A stretch of DNA of 64,000 bases from Naganishia liquefaciens (Eukaryota; Basidiomycota; Tremellomycetes; Filobasidiales; Filobasidiaceae): positions 248,001 to 312,000 of the forward strand of contig BLZA01000030.1 of assembly GCA_013423385.1 (NCBI GenBank), written 5' to 3'. The notes beneath the pieces were generated by a model. It ran no database searches, had not been told where the DNA came from, and saw only the letters and a program-made list of their open reading frames with translations. The position numbers and the translations under genes were made by a program. Below, in pieces: positions 33,008 through 46,497 of this stretch. How positions within the stretch are numbered: position 1 is the first letter of the stretch; every line of letters begins with the position of its first letter.

Positions 33008-35208
33008 ATGCCTGAGCTTCCTGGTACGTCCTCCTGTGCAAATTCTTCCTTCGAAACGCTGATGGGTTCCTCCTAGAGGTCGAAAGAGCGCGAAAGCTCG
33101 TCGAAACGACATGTGTCGGCTACAAGATTGCACATGTTGACGCGTTCGAGGATAGAATCGTCTTTACTGGAGGTATCACTCACGAGGACTACGTACGTAT
33201 TCGAATCTTTGTCTCATGGCTTGCAACTAATGAAGGATGCGAAGGCCAAAGAACTCGAAGGTAGAACCATCACGGGATGCTCCAGGAAGGGAAAGATGTG
33301 AGTAACGAAACCAATCATACCTTGTATCCGATCATCCCCTTCTGACCATTTCTCATAGATTCTGGTTGGAGCTCTCGGGCGATGGTCGTTTACCTGTAAT
33401 GCATTTCGGTATGAACGGTATGCTTATGGTAAGTCGCTGCCTGTCTTGAGCTCTATGTCAATCCTCACGACCGGAACCTTACATCAAAAAAAGTTGAAAG
33501 GTCGTGAGCCGGATTGGTATATGAGAAATCCAAAGAGACCGCAGGAAAACAAGGACGTGTGGCCGCCTCCGAAAGTGCGTTATACCGAGCTCTATGGTTT
33601 CGGCGTATTCATCTCCGTTACATCCAGTATGTCAAATTCCTGTTGAAACTGGAACCTCAAAACTCTTCAGTATCCAAGGAGCCTCAAGAGCTTGCGTATC
33701 TGGATTGTATGTACAGATTTTCATGATCCCAGCTCATCGCCGTGCCTTGCTGAAGTCGCGCCTTCCAAAGCACGCAGATTGGGGAAACTTCGCCTCGTGC
33801 CACAACCAGTTGAGGATCATCCGCCGATTTCAGAGCTTGGGTTTGATCCCTACCTTGCGCTTCCAACCATCGAAGAATTTACGAGATTGGTCCGCGCTCG
33901 TCCGCGGTCTACTATCAAGGGTCTTATCATGGACCAATCGTTCAGCGCCGGTGTCGGGAATTGGGTCGCCGATGAGATATTGCATTTGGCCAGGGTGCAT
34001 CCTGCCATACCAGCCGGAATGTTGACGGAGTTTCAATTAGAGGCGATGTGGACGCAAATGAAGGAGGTGGTCAATACGGCAGTCGAGGCGAACGCGGATC
34101 ACAGCAAGTTCCCGAAGCGTAAGTAGTCAGCCGCTTATCGACAAACACTATTGATCTGAGACGTTCTCGGCCCTGAAAGACTGGTTGTTCACCTGGAGAT
34201 GGAGAAAAGGCAAGAAGGACAAATCCAGAAAGACGAAGGATGAGACCGGTGGTATGCGGCTAGTGAGTCTTAACCCGGCTCTTTCTAACAGTGGCTAAGA
34301 GGGATTCCCGATACGTAGCCAGACGGTTCGCCGGCAACCCTAAAATTCATTACAGTCGGCGGCAGGACTTCCGCATACATCGAAGAGCTGCAAAAGTTGC
34401 CCGATGGGGTTGTATATAAGGAGCCTGTCGGAAGGAAAAGAGTCAGTCCGAGGCTTTCATTCATCGCGCCCGGGCGCCTGACACTCACCCTACGTGCTTC
34501 AGGCCCCCAGCGACGAGGTTCTCTCATCATCCGAAGGACCAAGCGCTGCTCCTGAAGAGACGAAAGTGGTTGCGAAAAGTCCGCGTAAAACCCTGCCTTT
34601 CGATAAACGTGCGGCGCAGAAGGCGCCGAAAAAGAGGCAAATCAAGGAAATTGAGGATGACGGCTCAAGTGAGATGAGCGAGATGGAGGAGTCTAAGAGA
34701 GATGATAAAGCATCGAAGACAGTTGAGGGGAAACCTGTGAGTCGCGCCCCGTTGTGTCCAATTTTTCGATCTGACCGTAACCTCGACGTTATGGCAGAAA
34801 GCTTTCGTCACTGTCCGACAACACGACCTACCTGGGAGTCGAAAGGTACGGAATCAGTTCTGACGCCGTTTCGCACATCACTAATGGATTCACGAAGCAT
34901 TTCTCTTCTTGGTCGCGCCCTCTGCCTTCGGTTTGCCATCTTGACTCCGACAATGGCCTTCTGTCCACATCATTCACCTTCGTCGCTCGAGTAACCAGGC
35001 AAAGCCTTCGGATGCCAGTATCCGTGTGTCCGATAACTCTATCGTTCAGCAACCGGACGTCGCGAAGGAACGAAAGGCACGTGCGCTCGTCGACAAGGCT
35101 ATCGCTCCGCCTTTGGTCAAGCCTAGCACCAAAAGTTCTAAGAAGAGGAAGATAACCGCCACCTCGGCGGACTCGTCCGATTTGAGCAGCGTCTCGGGTG
35201 GGTATTGA
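33008..35208 (+). CDS. FPG1: Formamidopyrimidine-DNA glycosylase (Fpg/MutM family), zincless type
   Basis: Base-excision repair glycosylase/AP lyase for oxidised purines. The protein starts MPELPEVERARKLV, giving the catalytic Pro2 and Glu3. The lysine of the beta hairpin is seen in CSRKGKIFWLEL, followed by HFGMNGMLM. The helix-two-turn-helix block is IMDQSFSAGVGNWVADEILHLARVHP. The C-terminal DNA-binding hairpin is GGRTSAYIEELQKLPDG and lacks the four zinc cysteines, as in plant and other fungal Fpg. A disordered Lys/Ser/Glu-rich tail of about 170 residues follows (KRQIKEIEDDGSSEMSE, SSKKRKITATSADSSD) and ends at TGA 35206-35208. About ten short introns. The tail includes one 48-nt exon (34798-34845) that is less certain. 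Confidence 0.92.
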
Positions 35209-35862
35209 CAACAGAATGCATTCTGGTCTAGAAGTGAAGGATTGCCGAATCGCGGTTCATCGGTGTCTTACCGCCGAAAATCTAAATACGCGCAGTGCCG
35301 GTCCATTCGAGCGTGGAGACAGAGAACAATATTATGACCGGTTTATTGCAATCGCAAGTCCCGAGTGAACGTTGTACAGACCAGATCCATGATTGGACGG
35401 CAATTCTGAGAAGGCGGCATAAAATCGTTTGGTATATCATCGAGAATGTTTCGGCGAAATGGCACAAACCCGAGTATAGACAGTATTGGCCAAATGTTCC
35501 AATCTCGCTAAGATTCTCAGCAATCAGACACCGCATAGGGAGTGTGGGAAACCGACACGGGAAGTCACACCACGGACCTTGTACCGCGCTTTCTCCATCG
35601 ACGCTGCTTGTTCGGCACCGGCAATGTATGTTCCTGAGCAAGGCCTCTTATTGCCGCCTCGGCCCCCTACCAGGTGACTGTTTCTTCACGATAGCTTTGC
35701 CTCTGCTCAGGCTCAAAAGTGTGGTCCGGGTCTCCCTTCTTCTTGGATGCTGTCCCGTCGTCTCTTCGGCGACCTGCTTGACTGCTCTGAAAGATGCCTT
35801 TGCTACAACGTTTTATCCTTGTATCCATGCCTTGGCGGCAAATGCCGTCTCGACTCATATGT
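35209..35862. other. Intergenic region with uninterpreted open frames
   Basis: A 654-nt stretch between convergent genes (FPG and the SDR). The plus strand holds a 202-codon open frame (35295-35903) and a shorter frame (35486-35677) that reads KILSNQTPHRECGKPTREVTP and similar text. Neither shows a known motif or consistent splice borders, and the longer one runs into the SDR coding exon on the other strand. I do not call a gene. Confidence 0.4.
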
Positions 35863-37409
35863 CTACTCCAAGCCATACTTTCTTCTTCCGAGTCGCTCTG
35901 TGAATCCTCGAAGAGGCGTATCCAAAAGCCAATAACCCGGTCTATAGGGGATATTGGGCAGGAAGACTGTGTCGTTGGGAGGAAGCTTCAGAAGAGGTAC
36001 TTGCAAATTCAAGCTTTGTCCAATGAAGGGGATCGGAATAGACAAACGTATGGGTGCAGGTGCAGGCGAGACCGAGCAGTGATGAATGATCGCGTTGGTG
36101 ACTAAAAGATCGTTCAACGTAAGCATACGAACGGGACCTAAAAGCAAGCTGAGTTGTCTTACCATCGTCCACGGACAGTAAAGCCCTATCGAAACCCTCG
36201 GGCGGAGCGAAGCCTCTGACAGCACTGGAGCTTTTGCGTCGGAAGTCATTATCAATGGTCCCGGGGCAGATTGCTGGATGCGACACGTGGCCCCAAGGTT
36301 TAGGACGGACTTTGATGAGCGCGGCGCGCCAAAGCGTTGGAAGTGACAACTTACCCAAGAACCTGACGCCACTTCGGCCTCCTCCATTCTCGACTGCCGC
36401 ACTCCTGAAACAAGCCAATCCTCCAGCCTTCGTGGCAGCATACAGGGCCCTCGTCGGAGCGGGAACCAAGCCCGCGACGGAAGATAAGTGGTGGATGAGC
36501 GGCGACTTTGATGTGGAACTCAAGAGAGGGAGCTGACCCGCCAATGCACCAGAAAGTGAGGCAATGCAACAATAAATTGATGCGACAACTCACGAATGCA
36601 GCCACACTGACAGCCACTCCGACCATATTCACGTCCGCCAAACGCCTCGTCTCATCGGCCAAGGCCTGCAGTCCCTCCTTCGCCGGAAGGTCGGCCTCCG
36701 AAGCCCCTCCATCTTGCGCCTCAAACTTGTGATGTCGCTTGGCTGGACTGGAAGAAGATGTGGCTGGCTTCTGGTTTACGGAGGAAGCCTCGAGGAGAGT
36801 CTGCGTCGAGGAGAGACCGGAGACGACATGAAGGGTGTCGAGACCTTGCCATTCTGCGACAATAAAACACGGTCAGGCTCGATCTAAAAGTCAATCAACA
36901 GATCTAAAGACGCACCTCGAATAATCAGCTCTCTCACTGCCACCATGTCTTCCGGGCTGCAGATGTCGCCCGCGTAAGTGAGGATCTTGTTAGGTGCGAC
37001 TGCTCCGCCCGGAAGCAGTGTTCTGCAGGTCGCGGCGACTCGCTCGAGGTTATCCTTGGATCGAGCAACAATGCATCTAATTTCGAATGGAGCGGTCACA
37101 TGAGCCATCCCCATGCGTCAGACGGCGTGTGAGGACTCACACGCTCGCTCCCAGTGACGCATATCGTTTCGCAAGGTCTTCTCCGCAACCGGAGCTTGCA
37201 CCGATAATGAGCACCCTCTCATCCCGGGAATTGATGATACTCGATCGTTTCGGAGGTGCAGGCGATACGAGTGGAGTAAGAAGCAGAACCGAGGGAACGA
37301 TCAGGGCAAGGGATAGAAGCCAAGGCGGTAAATTGGCTGAGGGAGGGGGGATGACTCCGGGTAGATGTCGGTGCAATGACCGGTGGAGCGTGTCAAGATA
37401 GGACGCCAT
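35863..37409 (-). CDS. Membrane-anchored short-chain dehydrogenase/reductase
   Basis: NAD(P)-dependent oxidoreductase of the classical SDR family, about 430 residues. The start chosen, ATG 37409 (MASYLDTLHRSL), precedes a hydrophobic segment LPPWLLSLALIVPSVLLLTPLV that should anchor it in the ER membrane; an in-frame ATG at 37463 is an alternative. The nucleotide-binding glycine motif is VLIIGASSGCGEDLAKRYASLGASV, then RCIVARSKDNLERV. The active site shows HLSSVAGLVPAPTRALYAATKAG, with serine and the YxxxK pair. The closing exon VTNAIIHHCSVS...LGRRKYGLE resembles the tails of SDR enzymes with late proline-rich arms. It includes an acidic, Ser/Lys-rich insertion (ATSSSSPAKRHHKFEAQDGG) before the catalytic serine. 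The substrate is unknown; sterol, sphingoid base and retinoid-like substrates are all possible. Confidence 0.85.
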
Positions 37410-37794
37410 TGTGCTGTGTGCTATAGTTTGTGCTATATGAGCGACGAATCGAGTGGTTGTCAAGTACGATTACAGCAGTATACATACAATTGTTCGCAAG
37501 AGAACAGCTCGGACCACCGGCTCGACCGGTAGCCGAGCGAGAATGCGCGATATCGATCACCTTTAGCTTGTTTGCGAATTGGATCCGAAAGCTGAAACAC
37601 AAGTGACCGGCTTGAATGAGAGTCTTCATGCTTCTCGAGTTAAAGTGATCGAAGAAAGGATTGGCAGGGATCTGCACTCGCATCAGACGAGGCGTACATC
37701 ATCATCATTAACTACTGATAGAAATATGACATGAAGCTGCTTCCCTCCGTCGCCTTGAAATTCCCTCAACGACTGGTCGCTTTGAATGTCCACC
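37410..37794. promoter_or_regulatory. Divergent promoter region, SDR and coiled-coil gene
   Basis: A 385-nt spacer between divergent genes. No confident regulatory motif was recognised. Confidence 0.4.
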
Positions 37795-39904
37795 ATGGCT
37801 CGAGTATCCGTTGCAACCCCTGGACGCTCTGTAACGACCTATCAAAGCGGAAAAAAGGACTCCGCGTCTCGCCGTCCGAGATCCGCCCTGAAGAATATCA
37901 TTATCAAGCCTTCGCTAAAGGTGAAACAAACCAGCGCTTCAAGAGCGATCAAGAACAGGAAAGCGGTCACAGAGGCTTCGAGCCAAAGCGATGAATGCTC
38001 GACGGATGGGTCCGGTAGCGGCGATAGTGGAAGTGATGAAGCGAAAGGTCAAGAAGAGGAGTTTGATCCAGAATTGAGGAGTCTCGTGTATAAATGTGAG
38101 TACCTCATCAGTAACAGAAATATCCCGCACATAATGATGACCGCGTGTTTCCTCAAGCTGGATTGAAAGCAGGACAGTTCAAGGCAAGACCTCATAAGGA
38201 TACTCCCACAGTATCTCGCACGCATGTCAGTCGATACCGTGAATCCGTGCTTGTCGCTCGCAGCCCAACCGGATCGAAGACGATGTTGCAAACGACTCGG
38301 ATTGGCGAAGACGAAGATACTGATTCAGGTTCAACCTCAACGAGTGGTGATGACGATGGAGATGACGATCGAGAGCTCGACAGGGTTGTAAAGGCGAGAT
38401 CCATCATCCGTGTAGGTGGAGGTCATGTAGCAAAAGAGGGAAAAGAGAGTGTGCCAACCAGAAACAATGCCGGAGCCCTGGCAAAAGATCGAGAACAGGG
38501 GAGAAGATTCGGGAAAGGTATAGTCGCCTCCTATCGGGAATTTCCGGTATCACCTTTTGATTCGATCTTTAACTCCTGTAGACTTCGCACTGGCTGTGGA
38601 GCCTCGCATGACCGTTCGAAAGAGACCTTACGAAACGGCATCCAGGCATATTCAACAAGCATCCAAGATCCACGGACTCTCGAAGCCTCAACCGGTATAT
38701 GCCCGTGTCAGATCGAGACATAAAACCAGAGTTTATGAACTTTCTTCAAGTGATACTGAAGCCATGGATTCCAACGATGATCAGCATGTATTCGGAATTC
38801 AGGAAGAAAAGGGCGTTCAGATGCATCATCGTGACCATGTTCCCCGACAAAACAAGCATCAAGACGAAGTGCCTCGCGAGAGCAGGGTGTTCGAAGAGGC
38901 GCATTCGAGGACGAGGGACTACGAACACCTCAGACCTGAGATGGCACCTGCTTGGAGTGCTCTGTGAGTATCGAAATTGGCTTTCTGTAGACCGCAACTC
39001 GCCCATATCGTTGACGTTACGATTGGAAGAAAAAATGTATTCCATGACATTAACGGTGAGCGTTCCTTTAAGGGCTCTTGAAGAACAAGTTGACACCTGG
39101 TGACTTGTACTGGACTTATATTTCGGCAGAGAAAATGCGCATCCACAAGAACAAGGTCAACGAGGCGATCGTCGAAGAGCTGGAACCGATGCATAAAGAA
39201 GCGGAGAAGGTTTACAACCATCTGGCTGGGCATCAAACGGAGAAAATGATGTGCGTCCCTCCTGACATACAGTCATGTCTTCTCGCATGATGCCTGATAT
39301 ACATTTGCAGATCTCAGCAGAATCTGATGGAAAACGCTCTCAATGAGCATTACGAGACTCTTCACTCCGCAAAGCGTCGCGTGTCGTCCGAGCGTAAGCG
39401 ATTGCAGGTGAAGCCATCTCCTTCTCATCGTCATTTGCGATATTGATTGCCCGCACGCAGGAGGCGTTTCTTCAGTTGAAAGAGCGCTACGACAAGCTTC
39501 AAGAGAGCAGGGATGAAGCGTTGACACGAGCGAAGAAGATGGTTGAGGAATTGGGTAAGCCCTTCATGATGAGACAGTCTGCACTTTGAGCGTCGGCTAA
39601 TCCCTGATGCTCATGACAGAAGGAACGCAGGCACAGGATGCTGAAGGCCCGAAGGAGGAGTGGCGCCAAGTCATCGAGAAAGCCAAGGCGAAGGTAACTT
39701 CTCCTGCACTGCCATCCTGCCAATCAGACTGATCATGTCGCGCACCACAGGCAGAGAAGCTGCTCGATCCCGCGGTATTGAGCGCCAAGTTTGCGAAACA
39801 GGTAAAGACAGTGCACCGTTGAGAGTGAAAACCATCGTGCTAATCGTTGCCTCGTCTTACTTTGTCATTAGCGAAAGTACATTTTCCAGGAAGTCGGCAT
39901 TTGA
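37795..39904 (+). CDS. Unrecognised protein: basic/acidic disordered N-terminus, C-terminal coiled coil
   Basis: A gene of about ten exons whose junctions all keep frame, ending TGA 39902-39904. The first half is disordered and strongly charged: MARVSVATPGRSVTTYQ, RRPRSALKNIIIKPS, acidic serine-rich runs (SDECSTDGSGSGDSGSDE, DEDTDSGSTSTSGDDDGDDD). A middle block reads ALPQLAHIVDVTIGRKNVFHDI. The C-terminal 180 residues form a long predicted coiled coil (EKMRIHKNKVNEAIVEELEP, SAKRRVSSERKRLQ, LKERYDKLQESRDEALTRAKKMVEEL) and end KFAKQRKYIFQEVGI. The layout suits a scaffold or chromosome-associated protein such as a kinetochore subunit, but I recognise no family and claim none. Confidence 0.72.
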
Positions 39905-40564
39905 TGGCTGGACAGTCTATCTGCTATGTTCCCAACTGCGCCCCCAGCTCTCCTTTACTTCGAACGTCGCTTTTGCCTTCTCGCAGACCGTATCACCTGC
40001 TCCGCCTGATCATGGCGTCGCCTGGCGTCAATCGCATCAGGTTCTCCAAGTCGTGATATGTTCGGGACCAATCCATCAATGATACTCATTTGCTACCTAA
40101 TGGTTTTTGCCTTTGGTTTGCTGTGTCAAAGCCAAACAACACTATGAACCCTGAACCACTTTGGTGTTTCCCAATCGATGATTCGAAGAAGCGGCAACTT
40201 GCCCGCATTCCCCGGGAACTCGGCTCACAATTGCGACTGCAACACACACGGAGCGGATGAGATTCTCGCTTATCTGATTCCATCATGCCGATATAGCACG
40301 AATTAATAGAACGGGTTCCTGCATGTAAACGATTTCCCGCTTTCGGAATTTCCGTCATTGTAAAGTCCGTCCCCTCGAGCGGTCTCCTTGGCAGACAAAA
40401 CAGAATTACGTCCAGAATGCTTTCCGCAACGCAAACATGATGAAGTTTGGGCTATAGATCTGGATTCTTCGGTACCAGTGTCAAGGGCGGGATCATACAA
40501 CATGCCACAATTATAGATACCTCAATGTAAGGTGCACGACAGGTATCGCCTACAAGTTTGAGGA
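39905..40564. other. Convergent 3' region
   Basis: A 660-nt spacer between the coiled-coil gene and the thioredoxin-like gene, both ending here. Small open frames on either strand have no motif. Nothing else is seen. Confidence 0.5.
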
Positions 40565-41813
40565 CTACCCTCTCATTTCCTCGATCTTCGCGAAGATCTG
40601 GGGTATGACATTGTAATCCTCTGTATTGAATCGGAGATCAAGCACAAAATAGGAAAGAAAGGCATCTCGTGCGTCAGTCCTGCAAGCTCGAGACATGTGT
40701 GAAGCAAGAGAGACGTACGACCCAAGACGAAGACCGCCAACTGATACAGAATGGCTATTATAGCCAGAAGTATGGGATAGCGCGCGGTAACCCAAATGTC
40801 TTGATGACGGAGGCGTTTAGAATCAGCAATTCTCGATTGTGACATCGTCCACGAGAACTCACCTGACCACGTCATGCCCGTCTTTACGCCCTTTCTCCAT
40901 TTCGCCAAATTGCTGTCTACGATATTCGATTTGAAGGCAGACGCGCGGGTATTTGTCGATAGAAATTGATGGCTTGGGATATGGCTTTGTGTGGAAGATG
41001 GCACTGATCGTCAGGACTGCTATGCTCTTCTTCGTGCGATGAAGCTTACTATACCGCCAGTGACGGCGTGCCCAAGCTATGCATAAGCATGGTCAACGCC
41101 GCTCTGGATATGGGACGTTCGTATGTTTCCGCTATGTCCACGAGATAAGTGTCAGTCCCCTTGTGAATGTCATTCATGCTAAGGTATCGAAAACCCACCG
41201 TCATCCTCCCGACCCAGCTCCAGAGTCCACTCGCCTCGCTCGCATTCTGCCCCAGTGACAAAATCTTCATCGCGCATCGACGCTCCGATGCCCTCTTCCT
41301 TTTCCAGCCGTGCAATCTCCTTGTCCCCGTCCGTGCCCATCGGTACCAAAGGCGCGAAATCTGACTTGTCGAGCATGGTCATCCGGAGGTATGGTTTATT
41401 ATGCACAATTGGTTCGGCTGCTTTGGGAGATAGGTCGGCGGAGCAGTAGATGACGCTGGCGAATCTATGATGGCGATGCGCTATGTCGATCAGATCCTAC
41501 GATGCTCCGGATTTAGTCGCAGCGCCAATGAGACTAGTTCTGTGAAACTCACATGATGTAACGGTTTGAGGGCCGCTGTAAGCAGAGATCATGAGTGCCG
41601 TGTATGCGAGAACGAGCAAGCCGACTCACCATCCCCAAATGCACTTCCTACAAAGAAGATGATGATCTCCTTGCCTTCGAAATCCTTCGAAATGGTATCG
41701 ATCGGTCGTCCATAAGGGTCCTCGAGTCGCAGGCGTTTGAGAAGCGGATCCTCAGTCTTGTATAGAGTCGGTTTCTCTGCAACAAGAGGCGGAATTTGCG
41801 TGATGGAAGGCAT
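40565..41813 (-). CDS. Thioredoxin-like fold protein without the active-site cysteines
   Basis: About 310 residues from seven exons. The N-terminus reads MPSITQIPPLVAEKPTLYKT, then LEDPYGRPIDTISKDFEGKEIIIFFVGSAFGD, where nucleoredoxin-like and AhpC/TSA-like proteins have a strand followed by the WCxxC or xxC site. Here FFVGSAFGD has no cysteine. LKPLHHDLIDIAHRHHRFASVIYCSAD and YLRMTMLDKSDFAPL follow the same fold pattern, and the end reads FLSYFVLDLRFNTEDYNVIP. The splice path after LGTPSLAVYAIFHTKP uses donors GTAAGC, GTGAGT and GTACGT and keeps one frame, so an alternative reading with a membrane helix in another frame was dropped. The fold assignment is from motif pattern only and the function is unknown. 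Confidence 0.68.
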
Positions 41814-42212
41814 ATTGAACGAAGATGGTGATCTTTATGCAGGATTCGTGGTGAATGCACAGTACAATCCGCCTTATAAGCTCTACTAGTGCTGCAACAT
41901 TGGAAGCGTTCCGAGACGCTGCAGAGTCGTGTTTCATCGACTCGGTCAAGTCACCTCGAGTGGAGGTCGGTCACTTGCTAATCCGACAAAGCGACTGACT
42001 CAGCGGCGGCCGACGCGTGACAACCAGTGTCTCGGATGCTGGCCACAAGCTGGAACTTCGTTCAACACTGTTTACCTGGCAAGCCAGGCTGGCCGCTTCA
42101 CAGATGAAGCAACCGGTGCAGCGCTCTGGCAAGACTCGCCACTTCTCCTCTTTCCGTCGATATCCATCCTTCTCTTTCTCGGTCTCTTCACCCTGACGTC
42201 AGAACCTCTACA
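41814..42212. promoter_or_regulatory. Divergent promoter region, thioredoxin-like gene and CKS1
   Basis: A 399-nt spacer between divergent genes. It contains ACGCGT at 42013-42018 and a GCCAGGCTGGC palindrome near 42080. Confidence 0.45.
42013..42018. promoter_or_regulatory. MCB-like element (ACGCGT) upstream of CKS1
   Basis: ACGCGT is the MBF (MluI cell-cycle box) core that drives G1/S genes in ascomycete yeasts. It lies 195 nt before the CKS1 start. A single six-base site can be chance, and this motif also occurs inside coding sequence elsewhere in the window. Confidence 0.3.
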
Positions 42213-42919
42213 ATGACCAAACACTACACCAAAAGCTTTACGCCACAGGAAAAACAAGCGGCGATTGCAAAGTATGCCGACCATATAAAGTATTCGGCAA
42301 GGTATTCGGGTGAGCAAAGAAAAGCAAGGAAGCATCGCAACAATTACTGACTTTGCAACCCGCATTCCTACAGACGAGCAGTATGAATACAGGTTCGTTT
42401 ATCGTTCTAGCGGTAGTGAGTACAAGGGCCAATTGCTGATGATATTCCTGTCCCCTTGCTTTCCTTGCGGAAACCAGACATGTCTGCGTGAGTATAATGT
42501 GACGTAGACCGATCTTCAAGCCCTAACAACGGTATATCTTCTTCTGCTTGACAGCTGCCAAAACCCCTCGTCAAGTTCCTACCAGCCGGAATCGCATCAG
42601 AGGATGAGTGGCGAGGTATCGGTGTGCGGCAAAGTCCTGGGTGAGCTTTTCGTTTCGTAGGCGCCCTCCTCCTTTTGTTAATTATTATGTTTCACCAGGT
42701 GGCAGATGTACATGCGGCATGAACCGGAACCACACGTGTTGCTTTTCAAGGTCAGTAACAACGATACGGTGTCATCCCATTTTACTGAACCCTGCTTCTG
42801 TCTGACCTGTAACCATCCAGAGAGAAAAGGACTACGACCAGAAGCACCCCCCATTGACTGAGAGACGCTCACAGCCGCAAGCTCAACAACGACAAGCAGT
42901 ATCACAGAACTCGTCGTAA
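42213..42919 (+). CDS. CKS1: Cyclin-dependent kinase regulatory subunit Cks1
   Basis: Small CDK-binding phospho-adaptor. The spliced protein reads DHIKYSARYSDEQYEYRHVC, then LPKPLVKFLP, EDEWRGIGVRQSPGW and MYMRHEPEPHVLLFKRE, the complete CKS signature including the HxPEPHxLLF anion-binding block. A short Gln-rich tail follows. The gene has an exon of 19 nt (42374-42392) and one of only 10 nt (42478-42487, ACATGTCTGC), the latter encoding the HVC of the RHVCLPK strand. Exons of 97, 19 and 10 nt sum to a clean frame of 42 codons before LPKPL. The stop is TAA 42917-42919. Its close fit to the family leaves little doubt. Confidence 0.97.
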
Positions 42920-43859
42920 TACCCGTTTCCGATAACCATTCCGCTATCACATCTAGACCAGACGCCAACCGAGCGTCACAGCATATCCGGCGGTCACAAC
43001 AGTTTCAGTAGCATTCACCACAACTCGCATTCGTCTTTTCTTTCTTATCCGTCTCAAACAACGTCTATCAGCATCAGCAGCCTTTGAGCCGCAATTGTAC
43101 AAAGGGCATCACGGCGTTCAACCGACAACGACGCGGGTCTTGGGGTTTCTTTTTCTTCCATTTCGGAGGACTTTGTGTGTCAGTCTGCATCCCGGATGAC
43201 GTCCTCATCCGGGCAAATGGCATTCGAGGTCACTACTTTCAACACGCATTCATTCGGGTTTTCTGAATGACAAACTGTAATACGGACGACGATCTGTCGG
43301 GATACCCGGTATAGAGACGTGACATAACGTTCTGGAACAGCCGAAGGCAAGGCGGTGTCTGAACATAGACAGTGATGGCGAAGCGGGGATTGACTGGGCG
43401 CGGGAGAGCGAAAAACAAACCTTGTATCTTTGGGATAACAGAAGCAGCATATCAGCATACAACAACTAGACGCTTACACCAAGGTCATTCTGTCGTACAC
43501 CAAGGGAAAATGTATCAAGTCAAGATCTGGCCTGCTTGAGCTCTAGTTTGGGCAAGAAGCAGCCAGTGAGATTCCTGAGAGGGGCCTAGCCGCAAAAAGC
43601 AAGCCCGTAGCATGCACTGCCAGAAGAGAGGGACCCTGCTTCCAGACAAAAGGGTTCTGCACTATCTGGAAACATACGTTTGGACAGCTCTCAAAATTCG
43701 TCTCGGTGTCTCCGGAACGAATCAAGATGATAGATACAAATCTTGACTACAACATTGGCGTGAGCCTTTGTCTTTTGATATCTCGACCAGCCGGATGAAT
43801 GCATTGTAAAGGTTTCCCAAGACGGTGCGATTCAACCTCGTTTCTGCATCTCAGGACTC
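42920..43859. other. Convergent 3' region between CKS1 and U2AF
   Basis: The longest spacer in the window, 940 nt, between two converging genes. It contains a perfect inverted repeat at 43191-43213 and no supported gene. Confidence 0.5.
43191..43213. repeat. Perfect inverted repeat, 9-bp arms, 5-nt loop
   Basis: CCCGGATGA at 43191-43199 and its reverse complement TCATCCGGG at 43205-43213 are separated by CGTCC. The transcript could form a stable GC-rich hairpin. It lies about 270 nt after the CKS1 stop and 650 nt beyond the U2AF stop, in presumed 3' or intergenic sequence. The left half also contains TGACGTC, a CRE/ATF-type core. Confidence 0.8.
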
Positions 43860-46169
<2,310 letters not shown>

Positions 46170-46497
46170 TCTGTTCTGCTCCTCAACAGATGGATGGGTG
46201 AAATCATAAAATTATACACGCTCAAAGATATCCCCTACATGAACTCGAGTAGACCGGGGCACGCGTCGATTGTCGGGGCTGATCAACTAAAGGTGCGCCC
46301 GAGAGAGGAGAACCGGATGCGCTACGGAATGCGCCTTTGTCAGGGTCACACGCAGGCAGCCAACGTGTTGTGATGATATCCCTTGTCTATTCGCGACCAC
46401 AATGATGTGCTGTGCTCGGACACCACAGCCTAGAACGACTACAACCTGTGTCTATTTTGTATGATAATGCCAACGCAGATACGCGCTCTATAGACGA
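46170..46497. other. Intergenic region between U2AF and ARG1
   Basis: A 328-nt spacer between two minus-strand genes: U2AF promoter plus ARG1 3' UTR. It contains one ACGCGT near 46262. Nothing else is seen. Confidence 0.45.

Noticed and set aside
35295-35903. 202-codon plus-strand frame
   Set aside because: Runs into the coding end of the SDR on the other strand, has no motif and no supporting splice structure.
40573-41004. Reading of the thioredoxin-like gene with a C-terminal membrane helix (IWVTARYPILLAIIAILYQL)
   Set aside because: That frame needs poor splice sites; the alternative path with good donors GTAAGC, GTGAGT and GTACGT keeps one frame without the helix.
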